Shown here: positions 26,701 through 41,700 of the stretch, one piece after another
How positions within the stretch are numbered: position 1 is the stretch's first letter
Layout of the letters: each line of letters starts with the position of its first letter
Assembly: GCF_029227915.1 (NCBI RefSeq)
Contig: NC_079878.1
Coordinates: 19,158,001-19,222,000, forward strand
Direction of reading: 5' to 3'
DNA length: 64,000 nucleotides
Origin: Hydractinia symbiolongicarpus
Lineage: Eukaryota > Cnidaria > Hydrozoa > Anthoathecata > Hydractiniidae
The notes under the pieces: model-generated
The model's input: the letters and a program-made list of their open reading frames with translations, nothing else
Told to the model about the DNA's origin: nothing
Databases searched by the model: none
Position numbers and translations under genes: made by a program

Positions 26701-29700
26701 GTTAGTGAGCAAGTATTCAGAACTGTAATTTCTAGTTATACCTTGATCCCAATTATTGTTGCTGACGAAGATGTAAAAAAATTCCACCCTAATGATATTT
26801 TAACACATCTGTACACACACAGCATGCTGTCTTCAAGCAGTGTGTGTGTAAACATTATGTGATGTTATTTGTTAGTTTCTCTCTCATTAATTGCTTGGCG
26901 TGTATTTGGCTGCATCTGTCCTGTTGCAACGAGCATATAAAGTATGCAGTATATACAAAATTTAATACATAAAATGTCTTTCTACAGTTGCTTAATTTCG
27001 TATTTTTCTCAAACAAACACAAGCAAATAAAGCAAACGTGTAGATAATTTGTTTAGAAGTGTAGGTAGTTTTTAAATTGCGATTTTTCTTCCCATATATT
27101 TAAACTGTAATTAGAGCATGATATTCAAGGGAGTAGTGAATTATTAAAATGGCTTGATGCATTTATTAAATATATGTGTACCCTGGTTTCTACATGCTTT
27201 AGATTTCAATATCGTAAATACATATGAATTGTTAATTAATAGAAAACTTAGTAGATTGAAACCAGGACTCATAGTTGTTTTAATTAAACATAAAACAGGG
27301 CTAGCTTTTCTGTCAATATATTTTGACTCTTTTACTCATTGAGCATGATCTAGAAGATATCAGAGTATGACTAACGACTAAAACTTTTTGAAAACTGATG
27401 TGAAGAAAGAATTTGTGGTTGTATACTAAATAAAAAAGTCTTTGTTACTTACGAATATAATTTATTTGAATAGGAGTTAGCTGGCTTCACAACTTAATTA
27501 GTGCTTTAAGAAATATCATCAGCGTTAGAAAGTTGTTTAAAATCGTTTCATGTGCGTATTATGAGAGCTGTGGTCGGCCACCATGAACGATTGATGCGTC
27601 AAAATTTTGGAAGAAGCGAAAGTTTAAGTTCTTTGTGTCGACAACAGTCGTTTCAAGATTTTGCTGTAAGTTTCCCTTGTGTCATAGTATTTTCAGGAAA
27701 TCAACTTTCGTTTGTGTTGTTATAATGTTGTGAAAAATGATATTGAAATGAAAAGCATGTTTTATGAGCATTTGAGGTTATTTTTTTAGGCGGATCTTTT
27801 GTAAGATAATCCCACAGTTCAATGAATTTACTGAGGGCTAGTGTAGTTGTTTTTAATGAAAGCAAATGAGACAGAAGTGTAACAAAGTCATCAGATTAGT
27901 TGGAGTGAATTTCACTGGTGCACACTGGTATGAGGAACGATTCACTCTTTACTTATAACTAACGTACAAGAGAAACAACGTCTTATTTGTCTTCAGCATA
28001 CAACGAATGAATTAGTCTCTCAACTTACTTCACATTTTTATTTAGTTGCTAGGTTTCTTAAGGATTTTTGTTTTTGTGTGTTTTGTGTTCGGCAAATTGT
28101 ACTTTTGTTTGTCGTGAGTTCAGTCATATTTTACGTGTATTTGTGACATAGTGGGAAAACATAGTATGTTTTGCAAAAAGTGCGTGAGAGAACTTATGTG
28201 AAAGCATGCTATCTCGCTTTAAAAAGTGTATTGTGCATTCCTTGTGTAGTATCAATGTTGTATTTGAAAGTGTGGATAGAGACTTAATTAGTTGTATTAA
28301 ACAAGATTTTAACGAAAACAATGCCATCTTATTCCTGTCATTACCTTCGACGCTACGTATGAATTGATAGGATTATAAAGCCTATTTAAGCCGCGTTGTC
28401 AACTGGATGACTTACTGTGCAATACAATGTTAGCATTATATCAAAACTAAAAGTCATGACTCCCTACAATATGCGCACTGCATAAATAAACTGGTTTCTT
28501 TATAAGTCATAAAAAATAACGAGTGTTTCTCTTTCTTCTAGTGATGGTTGTATATATAAGCTAAATATTTAGATCAAAACAAATTTTTTCTTTCATTAGC
28601 TTTTTGGATACGCTCTTTTTTATTAAAACAACTTTTTCTAACGAAATGGACTATACACTTTTATGTGATCCAAAGAATTAGCTAAGAACGAAGTAAAAGT
28701 ATTTAAGCTTGACTATGAAATAAAATTCAAATGCAAGTGTAATCAAAAAAACTTCATAAATCCAAACCTAAAAAAGTTGATGATAAAAACAACGCCATGC
28801 TGCTACTCGCTTGTGGCCTTGTAAAATGATACTCATCAAATCCATAATGGCGGATTAACGTTTGATCAAGGTAGACATTGTTTTGGTCAAACTGCATTCT
28901 TGCAATCTATTACCATATAAAGAAGATAAATGTATGCATATTGAAGTAAATTAAATGCGTATTTCTAACGTCCCTTTAATTTCCCCTATTTCTATGATTT
29001 TTTTTACACATTGCGTAAATTTTGTGATGTAAAAGATTGTTGTTGTTATTGTTGTTGTTGGTGGTGGTGTTGGTGTTGTTGTTGTTGCTTATATATATAA
29101 ACTTCTGAATTTCGTAAACAACGCTGTTAACCTACAATTTAATACAATAACCAATACTACGGTGCTAGTTGTAGCTTAATTCTGATGTTAATGTGGCAGA
29201 TTATAATTTTATTTAAACATTGGTAAAAACATTTTTTTGGCCATTAAATGTTGGTTCTGAATATGGAATCGAAAGTAAAAACGAAATTGTTATAATTTTT
29301 TATGAGCCTGCGTTATGATACAACTAAACGTTGCTATTATCAACACAACCTTTTGTTAGAAACATTATTTTATAGAAACCCAGCAACAAGAAGTTGGGAT
29401 ACTGTAACACGTCTTTTTAAAAGTCTACAAAAAATTCAATAGTACTGCGATGCAAAAATCAGTTTCAGTTCAGTTTGCTTTTACGTTCTTCTCAATAATT
29501 AAGTATCAAAACTTTATTGCCATCTGGTTTTGATTGACTTCAGCGTTTGCTGTATGCGTTGAGAAAATTTAACTGGCTGGTTTAATTTTAGGATTCATCG
29601 AAAGAATTATTTACACTACAATTTTACGACAACGAAGAGAATGTATTGGACGTGGAAAAAGTCCCTGTGCGTAAGGGGAAGTCTCTCAAGTGAGTTTTTT

Positions 29701-32700
29701 GTTCGAACCGCCCAAACAGTTTTGTTATAATTTGCACTGCAACGTCAAACCAATCATTTAGTTTTTTTGAAATCTTTTGTTTTGGGTACTTTCCCGTCAA
29801 TCTTGATATTCTTCATCACACAACGAAAAAGAAAGTTTTGGTAGCGGGGTAGTTTATCTATTGTCATATATATATTAGGGACTCGATTGAAACACTTCTC
29901 ACCAACCGTGGCTTGGATTTTAACACCCACTCAGTCTTTCTTGATTCATCGAAGACGCCCCTACCATTGGCCTTCGACACCTTTCCTCTCGGTGGTAACA
30001 CGCTCCACGTTAAAGGTAAGTAACGCTTAGCCCAGCAGATATTTCTTCCTTTTATTGGTTTTAAAAGATGAATCAGAAATTTGTTTTGAATATCAGGTAC
30101 GACTCCATTGTAGTTCATTTTTTATTTTTTTTATTTTTAGCGAACCAGGCCATGAAAGTGGATGAGCGGATTATGATACTGATGAAGAATGCAGAAGAAG
30201 ATAAGAGGCAGCAGGTTAGCTTTCATTACCAATCAATTTTAGAAAACTTTGTCTCGCGGCTCCTGTTGGCTACGTCTTCGTTGTCAAACACCTTTAACCC
30301 TATTCGGGTTGGGTTTTTTCGAACATATTATGACCAGGGGGCGGATTATAACTTTTTATAGGCTTGTCTAAATTGAATGAAAGCACACTTATAGTACATC
30401 ACAAAAGGAACAAAATAGCGTTAATAAATTTTTGCTTGCGTCAGCACATTTTCTATGACGTCATCAAAATGCCACTATCTGCTTAAAATACAATTACTTT
30501 AGTTCTAGAGCGAATTTTTACATTCTGTTTGAAGTTTCGGAAAGCTAAATAAAAGTTATTTAACATATTTTCCGGTTTTTACATGGATCGCATGAAAAAT
30601 TGTAAAAATATTGCCCGAAAATCCGTTTTTCCCCGATTTTCGGGTAAATCCGAAAAAAACGGGAAATCGGATTAATCACGTGTCCAAAACATGGCAAATG
30701 ATTCTTCTTGGTGAAACAAAGTTGTGTTGTAAGTTTCAAGTTCTAAACATCCTAACAAGAGTTATTATATTTTCCCCAATATAAGGGTTTCATAGAGATT
30801 TTTAGGGGTAGTTTTGAGTAATAGCCAATATCAAAGCCTCTAAAAGGTATGGTACCTAAAAATTTTGCATGCAGGTGTCTAATAGAACTCAGTAAGTATT
30901 GTAGCTATACAACATAGCATTAAAGAGTTATTAAAAAAAACCGTCGTCAACCGGGGGGGGCCCCTGGACCGAATAGGGTTAAATGAAAATCTCTCATACT
31001 ATTAATAATCTCGCTTCGCTCTCCTTCTTCTGTTAACAGCCTCGTTTTCATATCTACCTTTTTCACTGCGTAATCAGTTTCGTTATATTTATGCTTCTTG
31101 CTCCTCTAATTGTGTTACCTTGTGTGCACTATACATTTCAAATTTAATCCAACATTATTATTTTGCTTAATATAATAAGTCGACTTACGCGCAAGTTGTT
31201 GACAGTCGTTTTGTTGTTCTGTTTATTATCTCACCAATGATCGTTTTGTGTTCACGAGGCGTAACTTATTTATTGGTTGAAAATGTTGTTGTTGTCGTTG
31301 TTGTTATTTCGTAATATGAAGTTGTTATCCTTTTCGTTACCTAACTTTTTTTCTCGATTACCCAGTCATTTTCCTTTTAGTGCTGATTAATTAGTTCTAA
31401 TGTTAATGTTTCATGGTTTGTACTTCATTTCTTGCTTGCATATGTAACTGTAACCGGATATCGTAATGATAGTGGTTTACACACGAGGCTGTACTAATTT
31501 AGTTTTACTACGGGCTAGTTTTAAACGAGAACAGGCATAGTTGAGTGGACCAGAGCTGGTCTTTATCAGGCACCAGTCTGGTTAATTGGAACGTAGTTGG
31601 TTTCAAGCGGGAATAAAGCTAGTTAATTGGACCAAAGACAGCCATTCAAAAACACAACACTTGTTGATTAAAACAGATAAAAAACAAGATAATTGGAACA
31701 AAGTTTTATTTAACGGGCGTCAGACTAATTGCTTGGGACAGGAACCAGTCTAGTCAATTTTTGAAAGAATAGTGGGACGATTTAAAATAAAATTGAGAAC
31801 TGTTTTTCATTTATTAAACGTTTTTGGAAAAAATAGCTGGTTATCATAATAAAAATGTTGCGCTTCTTACATATGAAGACTGTATAGAGGTCACGTCCCT
31901 GTCAGCTTTAATGGAGATCTAAAGTGCTTTATTTTGTAACAAATTCAACTAAATCACTTTTATTACGTTTTACACATGTGCATATCATTAAACCATCATC
32001 CTTTGCGAAAAATTTATCTTCGTTGGACGAAAAAATGCAGTTGCTCAGACAATGCCTTTTAATTTTTATCAAGAAAATTTTTTTCGTGTGCGTCTCTTTA
32101 ATTTGTGTTACCACGACAGTTTTTCGCAAAGTTGTAGACACATTTTAATTAAGATTACTTACTCACCACACCACCATATGTGACATGTGTTTTTAAAACT
32201 TAATCACTTTTTACACAAGTCAATCAAATGGCGATTTAAACATGGTCAAAATTTGTTGAAGAAAGCAGTGTAAATACAATACTCGCTTTTGTTTTCTATC
32301 TAAATTGTTCAATTAGTGCGAACTCTCTGGAGAGAGCAGAGTTGTTAAAATTCAGACGTCGAAACTCTTTGTGTGTGTTTCAACGAAAAGAAGAAAAAAA
32401 ACGCTACGTCGATTTTATTAGTATAATTTCGTGTTAGTTGTTGGAAGTGATCAACGCTTGTTGTTTTTGTATTCAGGAAGCCAGAACAGTGTATTTTTAA
32501 CATCTAACTTGTTTTTTTGATTAATGTGACTTCGACAACCCCCGTTTATGTGGTATTGTTAACTTGATCAACAAGAGAAGAACTTCAGACATATTTTTAA
32601 TTATTTTTTTTCATTTGAGAGAAGTCTTACAGTATGATGTTTATCAGGTACTGAAGAAATATTAACATTGGATTGCTTGCTGTATGAGTCGATCGTTTCA

Positions 32701-35700
32701 TCGGAATATTTAACATTTGTTTTTTTCTTAATGCTGTTTTTTTGTTAGATTTTCGCTTAAAGTTCGGAAGTGAGTGAGACTGTTCTCTTGTCTCTTAACC
32801 ACTCTTCAAGTAAGCTTCGTGTAAACGTTTCACGTGGTGAACCGAACTTTAAAAGTTATTTTCTCACTACGTTCAGTATAATGAAATAACAGAAGAATCG
32901 GTTTTAAAAGATTTTTTTTTTAATTCATAGAGAGCTTGGTCATGTGATAATTTAAAACTTTTGTGTTTTTGTTACTTTGTTGTGAAGGACGTTTTTACTT
33001 CTTGTTAGAAAAGATATATAAAAGTGGTGAAAAAGCGTGTGTGTATCACATAGTGTAGAGAGCAATTGACAGAATGAGATTATATAAAAAAGAAACAGCG
33101 TACATGCAAGAGCGAAGTTTCTCTATGTCCAGTAACGATGTCGTGAAACGTCGACGAAAAGTTTCAGCGGCGAAAAGATGTAACCGACACTCGTGGTCGG
33201 ATTTTACTCCGTACGAGGTCAATAACAACGCCAATAATCGATATTCGTGGACAGAAGGTGACGATAAGCTTGAAACGCCACCGAGGCGTCAGACCTCTCT
33301 TATTCAGAATGAGATGCTGCGTAGAACTTGGACAGGAAGTGAGATTAAACTACCTCACAGCAATAATAGTGTAAAACTTTACGACAGGCGAAATGCTTTT
33401 AGCATAACCAATCTAGCCTTTTCATCACCGACAGACAAGAAAACGCCGGAGAGTAAATGGAGCGGTATTAGACGAAAGATTAGTGCTACGGTATGTTCAA
33501 ATTGTTTTTACGTCTCACTGACCTCTCCCATCTAAAAAGCACTCTCGGTTTCCGTATGTTTTTCGTATTCTTAACCCTTCGCCAGATAAGTTTATGTTTT
33601 AAATTTTTGTCGTTGTATTTAAACTTTCAAAATACCAGCTATTCGATGTTGGCCTTCTGAATGCATATGTGTGAACTGCTTCAAGTTTGTCTTCTTTTAC
33701 CATCTTTGCTCTCTCTGCACCTGCTCAAAAATTATCTTGTATGTTTATTTTTTATCTTTCTATGTATATGTCTTTTTTCTGTGTTATGTTTCTGTTGACT
33801 TGCGTTGATGATTTGTTTACATGAGATCAATGAATGAATGTTGACAAACAAGACGGCGAAACATGAAACGTGGTTTATTCTTAACTTGTTGATTTTGTAA
33901 TAAATATGTTTAAGAGTGTAGTGATAGTTTATCTTGTTTTGTTTTTATTTCATTGAAGGTTTTGTGGTCTGAAACAAACCGGCGATTGCGGTTTCTCGTA
34001 ATATTTTTATTATAACCACTCAACGCATAACAACTTCCAGATCGGAGACATTACTGAGTTACGCAATAATTAAATGCCCTCACCTGCGCCTAGTGTAAAC
34101 GTGCGCTTATCTTGTGCGTTGCGAAGGATTAAGGGTGTATTCACACTATTGCGTAATTCTAGCATATTGCATGTATACGTACAAATAACCCGGCATGTGT
34201 AAAACTCTCCCTCGTTCTTTATTAAGATTCGACTATCTACATCAGCCATTCTACTTTAAAATCTACCGCAAAATGTTGTGTATGATTATTCAAATGTTGG
34301 TTTGTGTATTTCTCGGTTAATTCGTACTCGCTGCATCATCATTTTAGGTTACTTCGTATACGTGTTATTTCAGATGATCAAAGTTTTGCTATGACTTATG
34401 TGGTCAATAAATAGCTTTTTAATTTTATTAAGTGCAGTAACGTATCCTGTCGGCTTCCGTGGTTTTGATGAAAGTGATCTTTATAATGTTTCTATGTATG
34501 GCTTTTAACTAAGTTTGACATAGTTCATTACCGTTATAAATTAATTAGTTCAGAAAAGCTTTGGTTTCTATTCGACACATGTAAGATTAAATTTTTGTTA
34601 GCTACGGCATCAAATGTATTATAAAGCATTTACCATCTTGTGAAAACTTTCCCTTGAACAATTTCTTGTCTACATAGCAACACGCGACTGTGAGAATACG
34701 AGAATGTATTTTCTTTGGCTCATTCAAATTCTTCATTACGAATTTCGCATTTGAAGTTGTGTGGAGTGAAGTGCTCATGTTTATTACACACGTAACGTGG
34801 CTACTTCACGAACGTTCGTCATTTCAACATGTTTCAGTTGTTATAACGAAATGATTCTTTTTTTGTCGTAGGATTATTCTAAATGTGCAGAAGTTGTGAA
34901 CTTTTCTAATTGCTTCTTTACTCATCAACAATTAACTGTAATTGTGTGGTAGATCATAACGCTACATTGAGAAGTGCTTACTTCATTTGAAGTTTGATTT
35001 CTGCTCACCTAACTTTGCGTGTACATAGTTAAATTTGCTTTTCATGAATACAAGTGTTTGTATTAACTTCGTTATTTCTACTTACTTCACTGTTGTTGAT
35101 GTTTTGTTAAGATAGTTTTAAGTCGAATGTTAAATTTTGAGAAATCTTTACCAGTATAGCATACCGGTTGTATCTGACATGAAGTGAAGCTTGTATTGAT
35201 GTAATCCGCGTAATTATTTAATTAGTCGATCGAGGGGTTTCTTTATCAGGTTTTTCAATCGACCTTTCTTTCTTTCTTACTTTATAATTATAAAGATCAG
35301 TAAGGTGAACTAAGGCGATGATAATTCCTTAAATGGATTTGTTATTTTTAATGAGTTTTTTTATTGCGCGAAGAATGTTTGTTTGTCCACTGTATTGTGA
35401 ATGATATGTTGAAATCACGTTGAAGTAGTTGACGACAGTTTTTAAGTCATCTGTCTTTTCTTGTACGTTGTGGTACTGGTGTGGTACTGTAGAAAAGTTT
35501 TTCGAAGTGTCAATATGATCATCTTCTTTTCTTACATCAGTAGTCGTGCTTGGTTTTATGTCGTCAGCTGTATCGAGTGTTTCAAAATATTTGAAAACAT
35601 GTGTTTACTTTATCTTTTTTTACTGGTTGAAAAAGAATATATTATTTTCATGTAAACGGGGGGGAGGGGGGGTCTAAGAAACGAAATTCATTATCTTCTT

Positions 35701-38700
35701 GTGTCTAATAATCGTCATTTAACGTGGTCTATGCCTAGTTCTCGATGTATACAGCGTTTATCTGTTCCATAGAAGTGAATGTTATTTATAACTTATGACG
35801 TAATAATCACAACAATGGAGATGAAGATTAATAGAAATGCTTTTGCAGGAGAAGTATTCCTGGATCAAAATGGTACCCTAGCTATGACAGAATTACAAAC
35901 GAATAACAATAATAATAATGACCAGCTTATGCGGTTGCCGGAGAAAGAAAATTTTAAGAAATCTCCTATTGCATCTCCTGCTCGGCGCCGTAAATTAAGT
36001 TGGGTTGGTTTAAAAGATCAGGTAGTTGCAGCGCATATATCTGCAACAACATCTGTATCTTCTCCTAGCAGTCGGAGGCGTAAAATTAGTAGGGCTGGAG
36101 TTAGAGTGGCGGAAATGGTCCGCTCTATAAGTGCGAATAATATACAGGTAATTCAACAGTGCAGCCGATTTTTTATTCTTTGGTTTTATGATGCGGGGTG
36201 TAGTCAACTCCGTTACTTTTTTAGGGGCAACGACAAAAGAAAAACCTGATTTCATTATATAAAGATGATGACGCAACAGTGGGCGGGAAAGTTTTACCCA
36301 ACGCTACAAATAAACTCCGTAAAAGTGGAATATTCAGTAGTGCGAAGGTATGTAAAAATGACACTTCATTGCAACTCTTTTACAAACGCATTTAATAACA
36401 CTGGTAATGACAAGAGTATTTTCTTGCTATCCTTAATAATGTTGTGCTTGTTTTACTAGGACGTCAGCATAAAAAGTCTCACAGATGTCCTCACTCATTA
36501 TGGATTGAATGGTTTCGATCTCGACATTGATATTGGTGAAAATGTACCTGCTGAGACTACCGCCGACATTATCCTGGAAGACTCATGGACCGACGTCATC
36601 ACGGAGACCGAGACAATGTCGAGACAGCAGAAGATTCAGCAGGAAGCGATTTGGGAATTATTGATTACAGAACGCAATTATTTACGAAAAGTCCGAGTAA
36701 TTATTCAGGTATAAATTGCCTCGTTAAAATTTTTCCTGGGAAGTTGTTTATAACAAATTTAAGGTGGCTTTATTTTACGTGTGGAAAATGTGACCATGCT
36801 GTTTTACTTCAGGTGTTTGAAAAATGTTTGGTCAACTTGCAGAGAGAAAACTTCTTAACAGAAGTCGAAAATCAACGTTTATTTTCGAACATCAATGACG
36901 TGTTTGAAGCTAATTTGACATTCTGGCAGGAATATTTAAAACAAGTTGTGGAAGAGGCGCGCAGCACCAAAAAACCAATTAAACCGAGCCAGTTGTTAGA
37001 TTCGTTTGCCAAGGTAAGAATTTTATACACATCTTTTTTAAGGCAGTTGAGAGTATTTTTTTGTCAGTAGTGATGTGTCCATCACAACACTAAAAATTGT
37101 ATTTGTTTTTAATTTGTTTTAGTTCGAAGATTTGTTCGAACCCTACATCAAATATTGTTTGGAGGAATCATCGTGTGTAAAATACCTCAAATATGTCAAA
37201 AACACTCATGATCACTTTGAGGAATACTTGACGGTAAAGATTTTTGGCTTATTTTCCCCTCCTCTCCCCCCCCCCCCCCTAATACTATGTCATAGGAAGC
37301 AAATTTGTTAATAAACGGGGAAGAGTGATGCAGGAACTACTTACATTATAGTCATTACTAATTTCTCAAAAAATTTTCGTTAATACTCTCTTATAGTGGT
37401 GTGAAAACCATCAGCAGTGTAATCGTTTGAAACTAGCAGATTTATTAGTAAAGCCTATGCAGCGTGTGACCAAGTATGGACTGTTGTTAAAAACTGTACT
37501 TGGAAAAACTACCGACGAAGAAGAACGTCTATCATTGCTTAATATGGTAAGTTTAAACCGAGAATTTTATTTATTATTTAATTATTTTTTTTCTATTAAT
37601 ATTTTTTTAGACGAATTAAACAATACTGAATCTTTCAAAGCAAGTATTTCGATTTTAACTATTTTCTAGATTAACCAAGTTGAACAGTTCGTTACAAAGA
37701 TCAATACAACGTTGCGTTTAAGACACGAGCAACAAAAATTAGAAGGCGTGTTGAGAAGAATCGAATCGTATAATCCAGTTGAAGTAGCAAATGAAGAGGT
37801 CGAACGAGTACGTCAAATGTTCCATACTTATTCGTCGTACAACGACCTAATTTTATCATAGTTCGGGATTTATTTTGTAATTTAAGAAATGACAAAAGCT
37901 TAAACATTGAGGTTTTGGTTTGTCTCAAATTTCACAAATTTTTACAAAAATCTCGTTTTAAAATAAGTTTTGTTTTTTGTTTGTCCAAAATGTTTTTTTG
38001 ACTTTGATCCACTAAATTAAAAACACGCGAAACTAAAAATATTTCTGTGCTTGATTGTAAAGTCTACTTTTAATTAGTTTTTTTGTCATTCTGATGATTT
38101 TCGCGCTGATAATTAAGTGTGTCAACATCAATCGCTTTCTCGTTTAGGTTATATCTGATTACTGTAACTTTAATCTTCGTGGGAAAATCCCGGGTTTGCC
38201 GGAAAAAGAGCAGAGATGTATTTTACTGGAGGGACCCATGAAAATGATTGAAAAACATGGCAGAGTAAGTTTTGTCATCGCTTTTGTGGGTTTGTGTTTT
38301 CTCTTGTATAAATCTCAACCATGGAGGGGATGTAACTTGGTGATTTAATTTCTGTTGATGTGTAATTTTAGTATGTATTTATTTTACAGAGTGAGGTTCA
38401 CGTATTTCTGTTCACCGATGTGTTAGTGTTGGCTAAGATGAAGAAAGGTAGCGACAAGCTGCGTATAATTCGTCAGCCGTACCGATTAAGTAAAATCCTT
38501 ATTCATCCTCTGCGAGATGTTGGATCATTTGTTCTGATCTACTTAAATGAGTACGATGTGCTAGTAACTGCTTTTACGTTAGAAGTAAAAGTGAACGAAC
38601 ATCTAAATTGGATACAAACCATCGAAAAAGCTAAAGTAGGTTTTTTGTACAATCTGTCGTTTTAACCCTATTCGGTCCGGGGTTTTTCGAACATACTATG

Positions 38701-41700
38701 ACCGTCCGCCCCCCCCCCTCAATAACTTTTCATAGGGTTGTTCAAATTGAATCAAACATGGCACACTTATATTACGTCATAAAAGGAACAAAATGGCGCC
38801 AATAAACTTTTGCTTGCGTCAGCACATTTTCTGTGACGTCATCAGAAGCTTGAAAATTGTTAAAAATGCCACTATCTGCTTGAAATATAATTACTTTTGT
38901 TCTAGAGCGTATTTTTAAATTCAGTTTGAAGTTTCTGAAAGCTAAATAAAAGTTATTTAACATATCTTCCGGTTTTTACATGGATCGGATAAAAAATTGC
39001 CAAAAATTGCCCGAAAATCCGTTTTTTTCCGATTTTCGGGTAAAATCCGACAAAATCGGGAAATCGGATTAGTCACGTGTTCAAATTATTCCAAATGATT
39101 CTTCTTGATGAAACAAAGTTGTGTTGCAGGTTTCAAGTTCTAAGGATAATCCTAACAGGAGTTATTATATTTTCCCCATTATAAGGATTTCATAGAGATT
39201 TTTAGGGGTAGTTTCGAGTAATGGCCAATATCAAAGCCTCTGAAAGGTATGGGACCTAAAAAATTAGCATGCAGGTGTCTAATAGATAAATGTTGAAACT
39301 CAGTAAGTATCATAGCCATATAACAAAGCAATCAGGAGTTATTAAAAAAAAACCGTCAGGGGGGGCGGAATCCGCCCCCCCCGGACCGAATAGGGTTAAG
39401 GTATTTTTTGTAAAGTCACTACGTGAGAACCGATAAAACACGCGTAAGAACCGATAAAACACGCCGATATTTGCGACAGCTTTACTATCTGTCGTGATAA
39501 ATGTCTATTTTACTTATTTGAATACAGGCATGTCTTCCATTGTATAATTTCAAAAGTGCTTGTTGTATATTAAGTTTAAAAGGACAAAATTTTAATTCGT
39601 GTTTTTAGAATCGCTATTTAAAAGCACGAGTGGGAAATGGTTCTACGTTGGACTTTTTTGACGATGAAGCGTCAAGCTTGTTGTCTCCTTCAACGTCCGT
39701 TCAGTATGTGCAAGATATTTCTCCGTCACCCGATCGTCGATCGATGACGGTAGTTGGTGAAGATCCTCGTACCTTTTCCACACAAGAAGGACAGCCAGCG
39801 ATTGTTGTCACCGACGATTTGCGCAGTCGTTCATCAGTTGCAATAACGGACCATTCTCGTCATCAGTCTATTCCTGCAACAAATGAAGTTGCGGTAAAAC
39901 GGTCTCTATCTGATCCGAAGTCTGGACCATGGAATCGCGATAAAAAAAATCGTTCACGCCCTATATCGCTTGTTTCAGATCGCGACACAGCGTCTTGGGT
40001 ATTAAATAACGAAGAGCGGAACCGGTCAGGATCTATTCCTAGTGATATTTCGGAGGGCCGCTCCTCCGGAATCGGCGACAGTTTTCGTAGCATTAATTCT
40101 GACGGCGCAGTTCAGTTGAGCAGGGACAGTGGTTTGAGTATGAAAGCTTTTAACAGCTACACAGAAGTTTCATCTGTAGCAAAACTAAAAGCGCGATTTG
40201 AGTCGGATTGTCACAGTCCGACAGAAGAGAGTAGCAACAGTTCAATATCAACAACCTCTCCCCTAGCTGTCGGTTCGGAAGCTATATCAACATCTCAGTG
40301 CAGCACCACCACGACAACCACGCCTGTGGCGAGGCGGACCACTCCACCTGATTTTATGGAGCATCATAGTACTATACAGGAGGAAGAAGAACAGTCATCA
40401 AACAATAGTTGTGATAAAATTACAGAACCGGTTCCGTTTACATTCGATATAGAAGATGATAGTTGTGAATCATTGATGACATCGAATGACGGAAGTAGTA
40501 CTATACAACCTTCGAGTCAGGATTCACCGTACGAAAATATCGACCATATAAAGCAGTCAATCATAAACGTGTCAATGACAGATAAATTATCTAATAGTAA
40601 AATAAAATATTTTGAAGATTTCTGTGTTCAATGCGATCTTTCCCACGACAAAATTGAAGAAGTAGTTGAAGAGATAAAAGTAAACGCCTCTACACAAAGT
40701 GAGGACAGTATACACGAGCGTGACGTTATTCACACTGCAATTCAATGTGATAGTTGCTTATTATGTGACGTTAGTACGCAATGCGGAGATTTTATACATT
40801 TGTCGGGTACCTGTGATAGTGACACTGAGGATGGTGAAATTCATCCAGTAAAGGTGCCTTTTATGTCAGAAACGGCCATTCGACCCTCATCTGCACCTCC
40901 GACGTATATTCACACTCCTATGTTAGATATGTTAACTGGAAAAAAACAGCCACGCAGTATTTTAAAACATTCGTTCTCAGATTTAAATTTGACAACAGTT
41001 CATGATTACCCAAATGATGATATAAATGTTATTCATAGCAGATCGCGCAGTGATGAACCACAAACGACGAAACGTCATCGCAATTCTACGCCTGCGTATG
41101 AATTTCCGGGAATGAAAGCATTACAAACACTATCCGAATCCTTAGAATCGTCTTTACGTAGACAAACAACTGGTGAAAAGTCTACTACTGTCAAAAGTTA
41201 TGACGAAAGTAGTAATTTACAGAACGCAAGTAATACCAGCTGTATAAGTCAGAAAAGTACCCCTCCGTCGCTACGTAAAGTAGCTCTTATAAACAGTAGC
41301 TCTCCAGTACAATTAAGGACTACTAATGCTAGTAGGTTTGACCAGGCTTCAATGGCACGTACGAACAGTGATGTGAGTCATACACTTGTACCGTTGCGAG
41401 ATCATTCCACGAAAAAGAAGTCTGAAAACAAACGAAACACATGGCATGACTTTGATTCCGTAGCTTTATTAGAACGAATTGAGCAAACAAAATATGGACC
41501 AGAAGGTAGAACTGGCCACGAGGCAAATTCGCCGATGAGTAACTCTACAGTGAAGAAGTCAATGTCCAAATCTACGGAGTGTTTAAATGCTCCAAAGAAG
41601 CAAATGAGTTTTAAGAAAACGTTGCTTAAAAAGTTTTCTACGGCTAATGTTTTTGAGCGTCAGGATGGTGGTTCGTCGTCGTCTCATGATGATTCTGTGG

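Noticed and set aside
26811-26852. Inverted TACACACACA / TGTGTGTGTA as a hairpin gene
   Set aside because: Only about 10 pairs of simple CA repeat; expected from low-complexity sequence.
39863-40093. 76-codon minus frame in the RhoGEF tail exon
   Set aside because: Shadow of the long plus-strand coding exon.
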